From Spinellus fusiger (Eukaryota > Mucoromycota > Mucoromycetes > Mucorales > Phycomycetaceae): a stretch of 64,000 nucleotides of DNA. The notes beneath the pieces were generated by a model. That model made no database searches and had not been told where the DNA came from. It saw only the letters and a program-made list of their open reading frames with translations. The DNA lies in assembly GCA_025094145.1 (NCBI GenBank), contig JALLLS010000101.1, positions 1 through 64,000 of the forward strand, in the 5' to 3' direction. The position numbers and the translations under genes are program-made. Below, one piece after another: positions 1 through 10,840 of the stretch (the first letter of the stretch is position 1; each line of letters opens with the position of its first letter).

Positions 1-20
1 GCAAGATATGATATTGACTG

Positions 21-220
21 ATGGATGATGGTACAGTGGATGCTATTGTGGAAGGACCCAACTATGAGTATATCACAGAGACCCACGAAGAACTCTTGTA
101 CAATAAGGAAAAGCTCCTAGCAAATGGTGACAAGTGGGAGGTGGAGATTGCAAGGTAAATAAGAAACAATGATAGACATTGTTTTGTTTTGTTTTGTTTT
201 GTTTTGTTTGTAGTGACTGA
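21..220 (+). CDS. Possible 3' end of an unrecognised gene (2 exons)
   Basis: An open stretch from ATG 21 runs to a strong donor (AAG|GTAAAT at 155); a GTTTT-rich intron ends at TAG 213 and the short last exon stops with TGA at 218-220. The encoded tail is about 47 residues, begins [12 protein letters not shown] and is acidic. All three frames hold stops within the first 30 bases and no acceptor AG lies between 6 and 20, so either the protein really starts at 21 or the upstream exon join is outside what can be read here. I do not recognise the family. Confidence 0.35.
181..209. repeat. (GTTTT)n microsatellite
   Basis: Nearly six perfect copies of a 5-base unit, lying in the proposed terminal intron of the left-edge gene, where it acts as the pyrimidine-rich tract before the acceptor. 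Confidence 0.9.
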
Positions 221-1567
221 TCTATGTGTTGGCGTAGAAACTTGCAAGCCGACCATCCTTACCGCTAGTCATATACACTTTCCTTATGAAATACTAGACT
301 GTAGTAGGAAGAATAAGTCTTGTTTAACATATATAAAAGAGACGATAGGACCATGTTCTTTATTAGAATACAATGGAGATCCCTCTTGCTACAGTGAGAA
401 TGACTTGTATTTTCTAAATGAAAAAAGATAAAACAAGACAAGGCAGGAGAATAGACCTAGACTACAGTAAGAAAAGGATCTATTAGCAGTGACTCCTGGT
501 AATGAAGAAGAAAAAGAGAAAAAGAGAAAAAGAAACAGGTCCTACCACTGCACTGAATCTGGTGATTCTGTTCTATTTTCACATGCATTTTCCTTGTATG
601 TTTGCAATGGATTTTCAAGTGATTTAATTTACAAACTCTACTATTCATACGATGCCTGTTTTGAGCTTGAATTGCCTATGGCTAATATAGATTGTGTCAC
701 TGAACGGCCTAGTCTGCATTCAGAGGAATTCTTTTGTTAAGCATGTGAAAGCAAAACAGAGTCAATGTCGTAAGTTGTGCATGGCATTTGCTCTGTTTGT
801 TTATTCATATGTGTTTATTTGTCTATTTACATGCCTTTTCATTTATTTATATCTCAATCTATCTGTTTATTTGTTTTGATTCTAATGAATTAAATAATAC
901 GAATCATTGTCCTTTGTGGGTGGCGAGGGATGGCTTAGAGTGCAATAAAAGAAAAAACGGCCACTTGGCAGCTATCGTGGTTTCGCCGTGTTGTATCGGA
1001 ACAGTGTGGATGATGGATTGTAAATAAAATGCTTTCCATCCCCTTGTCGGAATACTAAACAGGGCTAGTGAAAGATTTTGTTCTTTTATTTGTAGTTCTT
1101 ACGCAACATTTTGCCCCTTTATTGTTGACTAGTATCTCTTGCATTGGGTAGTGTCATTGAAGAGTCAATAATAATAATAATAAAAAGGGAACTCCAATGT
1201 CAAACTAATGAAGAAGGTAGTAAACCTTATTCCATGTTTGCAATGCTACTAAATTCATTCTTTTGTACTTCCTATTCGATTCGGAAAGATAAAGATAAGA
1301 AAGTGAGCATGGATTGGCATTGAAATGGAATATTACTGTGTATATTTATGGTGATTGTTGGGTCAATAAGCATAGAAATTATCCACTTGGAAACAAGTCC
1401 ATTTTAGAACAAAAGAAAAAGGCATGTATTCAACATTGGTGTATAGTCTTCTTCCTGTTATTTGTAGGCCATAGGAATTTGTAATGAGATGTACAAGCCA
1501 TAGGGGTTTCTTTTATCAGATTTATTGAGAGAGACAAATAGAATGTGTAAATGTTGTAAATGTTGTT

Positions 1568-1888
1568 ATACTTATACTTATACTTATGATTGTATTTATG
1601 ATTGTATTTATGATTGTATTTATGATTGTATTTATGATTGTATTTATGATTGTATTTATGATTGTATTTATGATTGTATTTATGATTGTATTTATGATTG
1701 TATTTATTATTACATCTATTATTGCATTTATTATTACATCTATTATTGTATTTATTATTGTATTTATTATTGTATTTATTATTGTATTTATTATTGTATT
1801 TATTATTGTATTTATTATTGTATTTATTATTGTATTTATTATTACATCTACCATTACATCTATTATTACATCTATTATATTTATACTT
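1568..1888. repeat. Composite 12-bp minisatellite
   Basis: Starts with a 6-base CTTATA motif, passes into about ten copies of TTTATGATTGTA and then about a dozen copies of TTTATTATTGTA with scattered TCTATTATTACA variants. Because the unit length is a multiple of three and lacks stops in several frames, it gives long but meaningless open frames on both strands. The stepwise drift between unit types suggests successive expansions. Confidence 0.9.
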
Positions 1889-2332
1889 GTATACTCATAC
1901 ACCCATACTTATTATCATTAGCATTGTTATCGTTATAGCTACACCTATCATTCACTTTCTTGGTCCAAGTGTATTCATCTCATAGACGTTTCCCTGTCAT
2001 TTATTCTAATTTTTAATAGCAATTTCTATCCTTCTTGTCATTTTTATTTTTCACCCTATTTTCATTCTTAGTAATAGTAACAATACTATGATCGTCATTA
2101 TCAGTGTCAGCATCATTCATATCGTCCTTGTTATTGGGTGATTCAAGCCGACACTTCCAAATGAATCAAATATAGTGCAACACCTTGGGGAGCAACAAAG
2201 CAATCCAACCCAGATTCAGTTCCATTTCAACTCTGTCATTGCATCTACTCTCTAGATAAGCTTTTACTGCCAATGATGATTGGTGGACTATTAATATTTT
2301 CGTGCGATTAGAATAGAACAGTTGTTGGGAAG

Positions 2333-2394
2333 CAGCAGCAGCAGCAACAGCAGCAGTGGTAGAATAGCAGTAGTAGCAGTAGTAGTAGTAGTAT
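2333..2394. repeat. CAG / GTA trinucleotide tract
   Basis: A run of imperfect CAG units followed by AGTAGT units in noncoding DNA about 400 bp upstream of the zinc-finger gene. Confidence 0.85.
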
Positions 2395-2772
2395 GAGTGT
2401 GGCATGACTAATGGGGCATTGCAAAGTGACAATAAAGAAGTCAATAAAACCGAGCACCATTTGACACGTGCGTGATGCGCAATTAGCCAGATTCCTAAGA
2501 CAGATAGGTTTGTGTCTATAGTTTACACTCTGCTCCAATGACTGTTCCTTGTTTTGTAATGCTAGAGGGAAGAAAGTAAGGGGGAGGAGTGGAGATGTGG
2601 AGAGTGCAAAAAGAAGGTGGCTACCCATAAAATATCTACTCAACGGAACCCCAAGGCCGTGTCACCGATTTTTTTTTCTTCTTCCAGTAAGCAGCAGTTC
2701 TTTCCGATGGCATTTCTATAAACTTCACTCAACTCCTAGCTCTTTCTTCTTAGCTTTCTTGTCTTGAAATTT

Positions 2773-3933
2773 ATGGGCTACTCTCTAATTGCAAATACAG
2801 AAAAAGCCACTCTCCTACGCCCCTACAAATGTGATTTCTGCTATAAATCTTTCTATCGCCTTGAGCACAAGGTTCGCCATGTTCGTACCCACACTGGAGA
2901 AAAACCGCATGTATGCACCTTCCCTCAATGCGACAAGCGATTTTCACGCTCAGATGAACTAAGTCGACATCTTCATGTCCATACAGCGCCACCTTCTGTG
3001 CTTCTTCACAGGCGTCGCTATGTAAGAAGATCGACCAACACCTCCAGAGCATGGTCCTCTGAAGATGAAGAAGCCTATGAAAAGCAGCAGAGACATTGTT
3101 CTATTCTGCGCTTTATGCAACCCAATTACACCTCATGTACACCGTTTAATATTTCCCGAACCCGCTCCAGTCCTTATAAGCAATCTCCTGCAAGTCTCAA
3201 CCACTGTCCATTCGATGGGTGCTATAAGTCCTTCTGGAGACGAGGTCAATTAACGCGTCATATTGAGAAACAGCATGGCATGACTCTGTCTCAGAAAGAA
3301 CACACCACTATGGAGAGATCAAAATCGTTTCCACCCTCGCCCGCCTTATCAACCCACTCATTGGATATGCCCTCATCACCCTCTTCTTCTGGTCCCTCAT
3401 CACCCTCCCAAGACTATTATGAGTCCATAGCCACCACCACAGCAGCAGCATCAACCACTGTCTCCATGATGCACTGTACTGCTGCCACAACCACTCCTAC
3501 TGAGTTCGCCCAAGGAACAAGGAATACGCTTCAAGAGTCAGGCAGTAGTACACCACCACCCCATACCCATTTATCACACTATGGCTACATGGACAGTGGT
3601 TATCCTCAATTGACTTCCATGGACATGAGTGGTATTCCCAGTTGCTATTTAAACAGTGACCCACAGTGCCTTGATACCTTTACGGGCATTTCTTCTATGG
3701 ACAAGCCTAGACCATTGGACATGCAGTCCTACTCGCCCCTTTATTATTCCTCATCCCAGTCTGGCTGTTGGGAGAAGAAGGAAGTCCCTCCACTGCCTTT
3801 ACATCCTCCTGTACTATTTGGACTGTCTGAACTTTCACCATTTCCGTCGTTCATACCCTCCATGCAATCCAATCCTTCCTACCACCACCGTCTACCCTCG
3901 ATTCGATCACTTCTTATTGACGGACTTATGTAA
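2773..3933 (+). CDS. C2H2 zinc-finger transcription factor, Mig1/CreA type
   Basis: Single-exon gene of 386 residues; the first in-frame ATG is 2773. Two adjacent fingers lie at residues 20-40 (C-x2-C-x12-H-x3-H) and 48-70 (C-x4-C-x12-H-x3-H), joined by the classic THTGEKP linker. They closely match the DNA-binding pair of the glucose repressors Mig1/CreA (RLEH helix in finger 1, RSDELSRH in finger 2), which bind GC-rich sites. A third, isolated finger (C145 to about H168, ending H-x4-H) follows a basic spacer and is not part of the usual Mig1 pair. The rest is Ser/Thr/Pro-rich with runs of alanine and threonine, as expected for a regulatory domain. The long upstream spacer fits a regulated gene. 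Targets cannot be deduced; a Mig1-like carbon-repressor role is inference from the finger sequences. Confidence 0.85.
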   Translation: MGYSLIANTEKATLLRPYKCDFCYKSFYRLEHKVRHVRTHTGEKPHVCTFPQCDKRFSRSDELSRHLHVHTAPPSVLLHRRRYVRRSTNTSRAWSSEDEEAYEKQQRHCSILRFMQPNYTSCTPFNISRTRSSPYKQSPASLNHCPFDGCYKSFWRRGQLTRHIEKQHGMTLSQKEHTTMERSKSFPPSPALSTHSLDMPSSPSSSGPSSPSQDYYESIATTTAAASTTVSMMHCTAATTTPTEFAQGTRNTLQESGSSTPPPHTHLSHYGYMDSGYPQLTSMDMSGIPSCYLNSDPQCLDTFTGISSMDKPRPLDMQSYSPLYYSSSQSGCWEKKEVPPLPLHPPVLFGLSELSPFPSFIPSMQSNPSYHHRLPSIRSLLIDGLM

Positions 3934-5218
3934 AACCTTTTTTTTTTCTTTCTTCTTTCAATGTTATTTTAATGTTATTTTAATGTTATTTTAATGTTAT
4001 TTTCTATATTTTCTATATTCTCTTATTTTCTATATTTTCTATATTCTTCATCTAGTGTACTTGTTATTCTATACTATTCTTCTTTAGTGTCTGTCTCTAC
4101 TGCTTTCCACCCATTTCTATATGCTTTTTATGCCCTCTCCTCCCTTTTTTTTAAATATATATTTATATATCAAAATGTTCATGTAAATAGTCTATTCACT
4201 CATTTCACAACATTAAAAATATACACACTTGGTTTTTGACACATGCTTTTTTCTGAGTTTAAATCTGTTGTCTGGTCAGTCTTCTTTGTGTCTTTTGTAC
4301 AACAGGCATGCTGGCGGGGTGTTCGGTAACTCTATTCCGGTTGCCATGGTATGATGTTTGATTTTCACATGTCTCTCAGCTCAGCCATTCTCAGCAGAGG
4401 GCTCTCTATTATGGTTTGATAGTAAAACACAACCAGCTACAAATAGGCAAAAATAAAGAAAGGTAGACGGATCGCTATTCATTGGAACACAAGTGCACTC
4501 TTTGTCTTTCCTGCTGCTCTAAAACAGGCAGTCAATGAAATAATATTCGTTGTTTTATGCTCCAATCTGTACACTTACCTGTATTCAGTAGAATGACCAG
4601 CCAATTCATTCTGATCTACTTTATGTAGTTATTCTCTATTCTTTCTATTCACCTTTTATGGTGTTTAGATTCTTTAAGCATCAATACAGGTGCATTTGAG
4701 GTTGAGTGGGTTCTTCAAGTGAAACACAGGTATGTTATTGTTTGCATTTACAATCACATGGGTGGGAGAGGATATCAAACAAACTAAATTCAGAGATGTA
4801 TGCCTTGTTCACTGGTCATCTCTGTCCAGTCCTGGTGCCACATTGATAGATATAGTTTAGGGTTTTACAATAGTACAAATGAGGATGATGAATATGAGGA
4901 TCATAAGAGAGCCATAAGCATAAAGATCATAAGCATAAAGATCATAAGCATAAGAACCAAACAAAAAAGGATCACACAAACAAGGATCACAAATATAAGA
5001 GCATGAATATAAACAAAGGGTAGACATGGCAACGCAGGAGTCTTCAGGAGAGGCAACAAGGAGACTAAAGAAAGAACATTTTATAAAGCAAAACAAGGCA
5101 CAAAAAGGCATACTTGGCTTGCTGGCTTCTCCCCTTTAGACAAGTGTATAGAAAGATGACACTTTGATAGTGGCTCTTTTACCACTTCTCAGATCGGACT
5201 CATAACTCTATCTGTCAA
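3934..5218. other. AT-rich spacer, 3' side of the zinc-finger gene
   Basis: No supportable gene. It begins with a T-rich 3' region carrying four copies of an 11-bp unit (about 3959-4003), and has a short direct-repeat patch near 4905-4960 (units of AGCATAAAGATCATA). It ends at the TA target site of the first Tc1-like element. Confidence 0.6.
3959..4003. repeat. 11-bp tandem repeat (AATGTTATTTT)
   Basis: Four consecutive copies directly after the stop of the zinc-finger gene, probably within its 3' untranslated region. Confidence 0.85.
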
Positions 5219-5220
5219 TA

Positions 5221-6403
5221 CAGTGGCTTTCAAAATAATAATGGATTTTTTTCATACCCCGGTATAATTCTGTAATAGGAAATACTTATTCTTTATCATA
5301 AAAACATACATTAAACACACAGTAGAGACTTGGAAATTGGATGAAGTATAAAGAAGGACAACAGAATAATAAATACAAATTTATTGGGTGGAAACCCTTA
5401 ATATTTGGTGTTTTCACCCTTGGCCTCAATGACAGCCTTGCATCTCCGTCCCATGCTGGCAATGAGGGTATCTGTGGTGTCCTTGGGAATATTCTCCCAT
5501 TCTTCCAACAGAAGCACCTCCAAATCTTGTAGAGTACTTCTTAGGGTCATCCTCTTTCTTATTGCTCTGTCAAGCACCTCCCACAAATGCTCTATGGGGT
5601 TGAGGTCGGGGCTCTGAGAGGGCCTCCCCTCCACCATAGCAAATCTACCAACACCTTCACCAGAAAAGAGAACCCCACACCATCACGCTACCACCACCAA
5701 ACTTCATGGTGGGCTTGATGTTCTTTGGGAGCAGCCCCTACTTCTTCTTGCGCACCACTCTGTTGCGGTTGTTGGTCCTCATGAGTTGGTACTTTGACTC
5801 ATCGGACCAGATGACTGTCTTCCAGTCTTCCTCAGTCCAGTGGAGGTGGGCCTTGGCCCAAGCAAGCCTCTACTTCTTGTGCTTAGTAGTGAGAGAAAGT
5901 TTCTTGACCACCCTGCAAGAAAACAGGCCAAGCTTCTTCATCAATTTGCTAAAAGTGTTCATGGACACTTGGGTGGTCATCTGCTTGCGAAGCTGATTCA
6001 TTGTCTGGAATGAATCCCTTCCCACTTCGCGAGTAACTTCTCTCTCGTCCCTCTCCTTCAGAATGGGCTTGCGCCCAGTGCTCTTCTTGGCCTTGAAACA
6101 GCCAGTTTCCTTATATCTGTTTACGATAAGGGAAACAGACTGCCTACTAACTCCAAACCTAGCAGAAATGGCAACCAGGCTGGTCCCATTGACGGTGGCC
6201 TCGTGAGCAATGAGGCATCGAGTGGAGTCATCGATATTCTTCTTTCTGTTCCCAAGAGGTCTCATGGGTTGTTCAGTGGTGTTAGATGAGGTAGACATTA
6301 GAGTGGAAAAGCAATAAATGAAGAATGTTTAATTAAAAAAAAATTTGAAGGGTAAAATTATGGTCTGAGTTTGAAATAGCCATTGTTTTATTGAAAGCCA
6401 CTG
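5221..6403 (-). mobile_element. Decayed Tc1/mariner element (copy of family A)
   Basis: The ends are imperfect inverted repeats of about 24 bp starting CAGTGGCTTTCAA (5221 onward) and its complement ending at 6403, flanked on both sides by the dinucleotide TA (5219-5220 and 6404-6405), the target duplication of Tc1/mariner elements. The interior encodes a broken transposase on the minus strand. At 1183 bp it is shorter than a full-length element because part of the catalytic domain is deleted. Confidence 0.9.
5398..6298 (-). pseudogene. Tc1-like transposase, broken
   Basis: Reading from ATG 6298, the first 142 residues hold the helix-turn-helix DNA-binding region. In-frame TAG codons then interrupt it near 5871 and 5742. 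Around them the DDE core is recognisable: the first catalytic Asp in WSDES (about 5800-5815), the GGGSVMVWG motif (about 5670-5700) and, after a frame change, the C-terminal block with SPDLNPIEHLW (last catalytic Glu). The section that should hold the second catalytic Asp is missing, because GVGRFAMVEG runs straight into PSQSPDLNP; roughly 60-70 codons are lost. Two nonsense codons, one frameshift and a catalytic deletion make it inactive. Confidence 0.9.
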
Positions 6404-6408
6404 TATTA

Positions 6409-7429
6409 CAGATACTTGCAAACCTTTGAATTTAATACTTGCCTAAATTTTAATAAAAAAAGAAATATATATTTTTTTTGCATAATACTCTTTCTCTTTC
6501 TAGATAGTGTTGGACTAACACACTACATGTCAGATACATTTTCAGAAACACACACTCGTGGAGAATAGAACAAAGCAGAAGATAAAAGGCTATAGGGCAT
6601 TTATTACCTGTTGAAGGCTGGATTAAAATTGAATGTCATCGCAAATGTAGTTGAGATGAAAAAGGTCCACAGTTCAAGATAGTATCAGAAACATCAAAGA
6701 GCGTGGGTCACCATTGAGTTTAAAGAGTCACAAAGAACATAAAAAAGTGAATGATAAGGGACCTCAGACACCTGGAAAAGGTCATTAGAGAGGACCCATT
6801 TGCCTCATAGAATCAGTTGAAATTGGAAATGTTGAAGATTCAGGTGTGTGTATGTAGAAACACCCTTATCAGTTACTACAATCAGTTAGGGCTCCGATAT
6901 TTTTATTTAAATCACACTCTGGCCTTGACTGCAAAACACAAAGAGAAATGAATTGACTGGGCAAGTGCACTAGCTGTCATACTGGGGTCTATGCCAGAGG
7001 GTGGAAAGAGACGCATCAAGTTAGGGTTCTTTGAGTACTATCACACACAAAGTCCTGAATTGACTCCAATTGAACATGTCTGGTGGGCCTTGAAAAGACG
7101 AATTGAGGAAAGAAGGGTATCTATTACCAATGTAGAATGTTTGAAGGCTCTACTTGCAGAGGAGTGAGAGAGGGTTGGTGTTGAACTTGCACAACAATAA
7201 ATTCAAAAAATAACAGATAGATACCAGGCAGCCATTGATGCCAAAGGAGGCCATACAAAATATTAACTATATTATTATTCTATTTTCAATAATAAAAGAT
7301 AGACTTGATATGCTTAAGTTTGATGCTTCTAGATCAGATGTAAAGTGTCTTATTTAATGTTGAACATATTCTAAATATTTCATTCTGAAATCAATCTTCA
7401 AAAGTATTAAGTTCAATTGAGTGTGACTG
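6409..7429 (+). mobile_element. Decayed Tc1/mariner element (family B), abutting the first
   Basis: The right end carries an inverted repeat (complement reads CAGTCACACTCAATTGAACT from 7429 down) next to TA 7430-7431. A diverged counterpart starts at CAG 6409, sharing TTGAATTTAATACTT, next to TA 6407-6408. Interior similarity to the element at about 36.5 kb (opposite strand) confirms the family. Only three bases separate its left end from the right end of the family A element, so one probably inserted at or next to the other's TA. Confidence 0.75.
6735..7266 (+). pseudogene. Family B Tc1 transposase remnant
   Basis: The 5' portion (about 6735-6960) matches the DNA-binding part of the related copy near 37.2 kb. 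It then jumps to the last catalytic block (about 7050-7266), readable as QSPELTPIEHVWWALKRR followed by a C-terminus ending GGHTKY and TAA. An in-frame TGA (about 7166) and TAA (about 7198) and the loss of the middle catalytic section show it is dead. Confidence 0.8.
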
Positions 7430-7431
7430 TA

Positions 7432-7849
7432 CAAGTATTTGCATAATGACATGTTCTGTGAATACTTGATTCTCTCGCTACACTGGAGATTCTCCTCTGT
7501 TCATAATCATAGAATGAACTCCTTTTTTATTTCTCCTGTTATCAGTCAAGCCAACCATGACGCTAATATGTCCAATGGATCCTTCTTTTTATATAAATAT
7601 ATATCCCCCAAACTATCAGTAAGTCAACCTGCATTGCATTCGTTTTTATTATTCAATTGAACATAAAAAGTAAAAAACACACTTTTTTCTCCTTTTGCGA
7701 CTGCATCTCCATTTTTATAGTGCCCATACTTTTATTATTTTATTATTTTTAATGTCTATATTAATGGGGAGAATATCCTATTCTCATAATGTACTTGTTG
7801 ATCCTGAATAGGTCTCCAGAATACTTACTCTTTCACTCTCACACTAGCA
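7432..7849. other. Spacer and probable promoter of the 7.85 kb gene
   Basis: AT-rich with no gene seen. CT-rich sequence immediately precedes ATG 7850. Confidence 0.5.
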
Positions 7850-9154
7850 ATGATGCATGTAGTGATGAACACAGGCAAACAAGGACCAGAGTCGCCTGTC
7901 TGTAAACCCAACGGACATCACTCATGGCGTCCTCCTCACCACTACCAAGTGATAAAGTCACAGCAAAATAATATCAAGGAAGATGAAGACAACATACCAT
8001 TGAGTAGATGCTATCTGATAGAAGATACCATGCTGCCTCATTATGCTGCCTATCCTGGTCGCCGTAGTTCTTCTTCTTACAGAACACCTCTTTCTTCTCA
8101 CCAAAGACACAATCTCCACCTGTCCAATGCCTATGTGAGCTCCCTCCCTCCTCCTAAATCCTCCTCTAAAAGCCAGCCCTCCACCCGACAACCCAGTGCA
8201 TCGAGTCATGAGTATGAAGTCTCTTTGCTTGGATCTGGTTTCTCTGGACAAAGACTGGGCCACTCCACTTATCAGGTGGGCCGTACAGAGCGTCATCCCA
8301 TGTACCCCATCAACAAACAGAACCTATGGAGTGACACATCTCTCCTATTGGAAGATATGTCTGATGAGGATGATGAAGACCATGTTCCTATTGGTGTGCT
8401 CCAAGGACAACCTCTGGCTGACAGAAAGAATGAGTACCAGTCAGTGGCAGAGAAATACAAGGAAAAAGTAAGAGGAAGACTTGTGGAGGAAGGTGTAAAT
8501 GAAGGACGCCAGAATCTACGACAGGCCATGCTACATTCCCCGTCAGGGACAGACACTTCTCTGACATTGCCCTGTTCACGCCCCACTGTTCTACGACGAC
8601 GCTCTCATGAGCCATTTCGACAGTACTATTTGGCTCCTTCATCCTCATCCTCATCCTCTTCTTCCTCACAATCACCCCTACCACCACGCAGACAGCAGGA
8701 GAAGGGATATAAGGTGAATCAAGAGCAGCAGGATCCAAAGATACGTCATGAACAGCACGATCAGCAAGAGCAACCCGTGCATCATGAACAAAACAATCAG
8801 CAGGAACAGCAGACACAACAAGAGCAACAGGAGCAGCAGACCTCTCTCTCTTTATCCCAGCCACCCCAACCCTCCTCTTCCTCCCAATCCCAACCCCAAT
8901 CCCAACCCCAACCCCAACAGCAAACAAACACACTCATTCAGCCTACATCTCCTGGGCGCACAAACCAGCTCTGTCAGCAACTCTATCCAAATGACGACGA
9001 CGACGATATGCCCCTTTCTCAGTCCTTTTCTGGTTTGTTTGAAGTACAAACACACATCGCCCCAATACTGATGGACAGAGAACTTGCTGATGATGCACAA
9101 TGTGCCTTGAACTATCTCATGTTACGCTCAGTCATTGGACTTAAGAATGAATAA
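7850..9154 (+). CDS. Unrecognised low-complexity protein
   Basis: A single open frame of 434 residues from ATG 7850 to TAA 9152-9154. I do not recognise a family. The N-terminal half is rich in Ser, Pro and His, with acidic DEDDEDH at about residue 180. The stretch at about 285-375 is Gln-rich with runs of serine and alternating Pro-Gln, typical of disordered activation or scaffold regions. The last 45 residues (acidic DDDDD, then SFSGLFEVQTH to the end) look ordered and may be the conserved part. No signal peptide or membrane segment. The frame is long and compositionally unlike the spacers, so it is probably real; start choice among ATGs at codons 1, 2 and 6 is uncertain. It ends about 230 bp from the convergent Rxt2-like gene. 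Confidence 0.7.
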   Translation: MMHVVMNTGKQGPESPVCKPNGHHSWRPPHHYQVIKSQQNNIKEDEDNIPLSRCYLIEDTMLPHYAAYPGRRSSSSYRTPLSSHQRHNLHLSNAYVSSLPPPKSSSKSQPSTRQPSASSHEYEVSLLGSGFSGQRLGHSTYQVGRTERHPMYPINKQNLWSDTSLLLEDMSDEDDEDHVPIGVLQGQPLADRKNEYQSVAEKYKEKVRGRLVEEGVNEGRQNLRQAMLHSPSGTDTSLTLPCSRPTVLRRRSHEPFRQYYLAPSSSSSSSSSSQSPLPPRRQQEKGYKVNQEQQDPKIRHEQHDQQEQPVHHEQNNQQEQQTQQEQQEQQTSLSLSQPPQPSSSSQSQPQSQPQPQQQTNTLIQPTSPGRTNQLCQQLYPNDDDDDMPLSQSFSGLFEVQTHIAPILMDRELADDAQCALNYLMLRSVIGLKNE

Positions 9155-9168
9155 TAAAGAATTTATGA

Positions 9169-9202
9169 AAAAAGAAAAAGAAAAAGAAAAAGAAAGAAAA
9201 AG
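9169..9202. repeat. AAAAAG microsatellite
   Basis: Purine run between two convergent genes, just after the stop of the 434-residue protein. Confidence 0.8.
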
Positions 9203-9387
9203 AATCCACCCATCATGGCTCTGCTATTTTGTTTATACTACATATCCAATGAAAAAGAAAAGAAAAAGGGCAGATGCTCTTACTAACAACTATTACAAGA
9301 CCATCTAATAGAGTGTCCATTTCATCTCTTTCCTATGAATAGAGAGCTGTAGGATGGAAAGAGAAAAAGAGAATGTCATCCCAGGAC

Positions 9388-10840
9388 TCAATTGTAAGTA
9401 TTTGAATTATCACGGTAGGCATGTCTTCTGTCTTGATCTCCTGTGACTGCACACAGTTGAGCCCAGAGTGCATCCTTCTGCATGTGAGCCTTGTACAGTT
9501 TATCACGTGCACCCTGTAGACGTGCCAGATACTCGTTGCTAAAGTTGATGTTCTCCTATCCATGCATGCCTCTAGTAAATAAAAAATAAAGTCCCTTCTC
9601 CCAGCCATGCCAACAAGCCAAAGAAAAGAAGAAAGAAAGAAAAAGAAAAAAAAGAAAAACTCACCAGTAGCAGTTCCTTGACTCTCCTTACTACTTCCTG
9701 GGCTTCCACATCTCCTCCACCCGCACCAGAATGCCCTTCTTCCATGGAAAAGGAGCCCTGTTTGTCCTTCAATAAATGAGAGATTCCCTCTTCATTATCT
9801 TCCTTTTTTGTTTCTAGTTTGAGGTGGGATGCATTCCCCTTGTACCGATGCTGTCCATTGAGTTCAGGGGTCTTGTTCTCATTGGAGGCCTCTGGTACAT
9901 GTCGGCTGCGTCGTTCTTCAGGTGTTCTCTCAAAGGAAACATCAAGGTACCGGGGATCATCATGATGAAGAATGGCACATAGCCGACACATGATCTTGTT
10001 GAAGTTTTTCTCTCCCTCGATAAATTCCATGGATGTTTTTGCCAGTCCTTCTACTTGTCTTGACTGAATAATGCGTCGAAGAGCAGGACGACGTACAATG
10101 TCCGTGGGGGATTCGATCGGACTTAGAATAGCTAATAAGTATTCATTTAACTTATAAAACCTGGATGGACGTGTAGCCTTTCTCTATACATTGTGGATGC
10201 CTAACACGGCTTATGGGTAGGTGGGTATCAATGTACCTTCAATATTGACAAGTGTGTAGGGATCTTCCTCTTCTTCTGATAGTTCATCTTCTAATCTTCT
10301 CTTTTTGCGCTTTACAATTGTTCTTTTCTTTCCTGCCTTGATATACTATAGAAGTGAGCAGTGTAAGTTGGTAGGGCTCTTGTTTTCTTCTTCTTTTTAT
10401 ATTTATATGTGTGTATTTATGTATCAGCAGCATTACCTCTGACTCTTCTGCTAGTTTCCTGGGTGTTCTTAGCTTATTGCCTCCAAACTGTGCTTCAGAA
10501 GCTGTCCATTTCTTCAGTAAAAAAACAAAACAAAAAGGTAGGTCAAGGAAGACATGAGGATTTCTGTTCTGTTCAATATAGGTGTTCTTCTATCTTGCTC
10601 TAGCTGTCTATAGCAAATATGAATAACAACAGTAACAGTAGTAATATTAATAACAAAAAGGATATGTTTATAGCCACGGTTATGAGGCACTAGACCCACT
10701 TGGTCATTGTCACTCTCATCGTTTTCTTGAATCCATTTTGCTGCTGCAGGTATAGTGTTGGGCCTGGGCTCTTGATGACTACGGTCTCCTCCACTTGTAT
10801 GTGCAGTGGACATCTGATGGCTATCTATTGCTATTTCCAT
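9388..10840 (-). CDS. RXT2: Rxt2-like subunit of the Rpd3L histone deacetylase complex
   Basis: Five exons join in phase to 319 residues: 10840-10700, 10511-10437, 10345-10237, 10131-9665 and 9555-9388. The order of motifs matches the Rxt2 N-terminal domain: GGNKLR with a basic stretch, the acidic EEEEDPYTLVNIEAIL, then PIESPTDIVRRPALRRI, SMEFIEGEKNF and LCAILHHDDPR. The last exon is a helical region (ENINFSNEYLARL) fitting the conserved C-terminal part. In yeast, Rxt2 belongs to the large Rpd3-Sin3 complex, which deacetylates promoter histones in the nucleus. Exon 1 is low complexity and its donor (CAA|GTGGGT) is the least certain join. Assignment rests on motif order remembered for the family, not on an alignment. 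Confidence 0.7.

Larger units (their letters stand above)
221..2772. other. Long spacer upstream of the zinc-finger gene
   Basis: About 2.5 kb without a supportable gene. It is AT-rich, holds a 12-bp minisatellite (about 1568-1888), a trinucleotide repeat tract (about 2333-2394) and CT-rich runs just before the zinc-finger start (2670-2765), which may be its 5' leader. The many short open frames show no domain or codon signal. Confidence 0.6.

Noticed and set aside
1522..1985. Long open frames on both strands rich in Ile/Tyr or Leu repeats
   Set aside because: They are by-products of a 12-bp minisatellite lacking stops; no start context, splice signal or domain.
8388..8933. 181-codon open frame antisense to the glutamine-rich gene
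   Set aside because: Arises from the biased composition of the sense frame; no independent signal.
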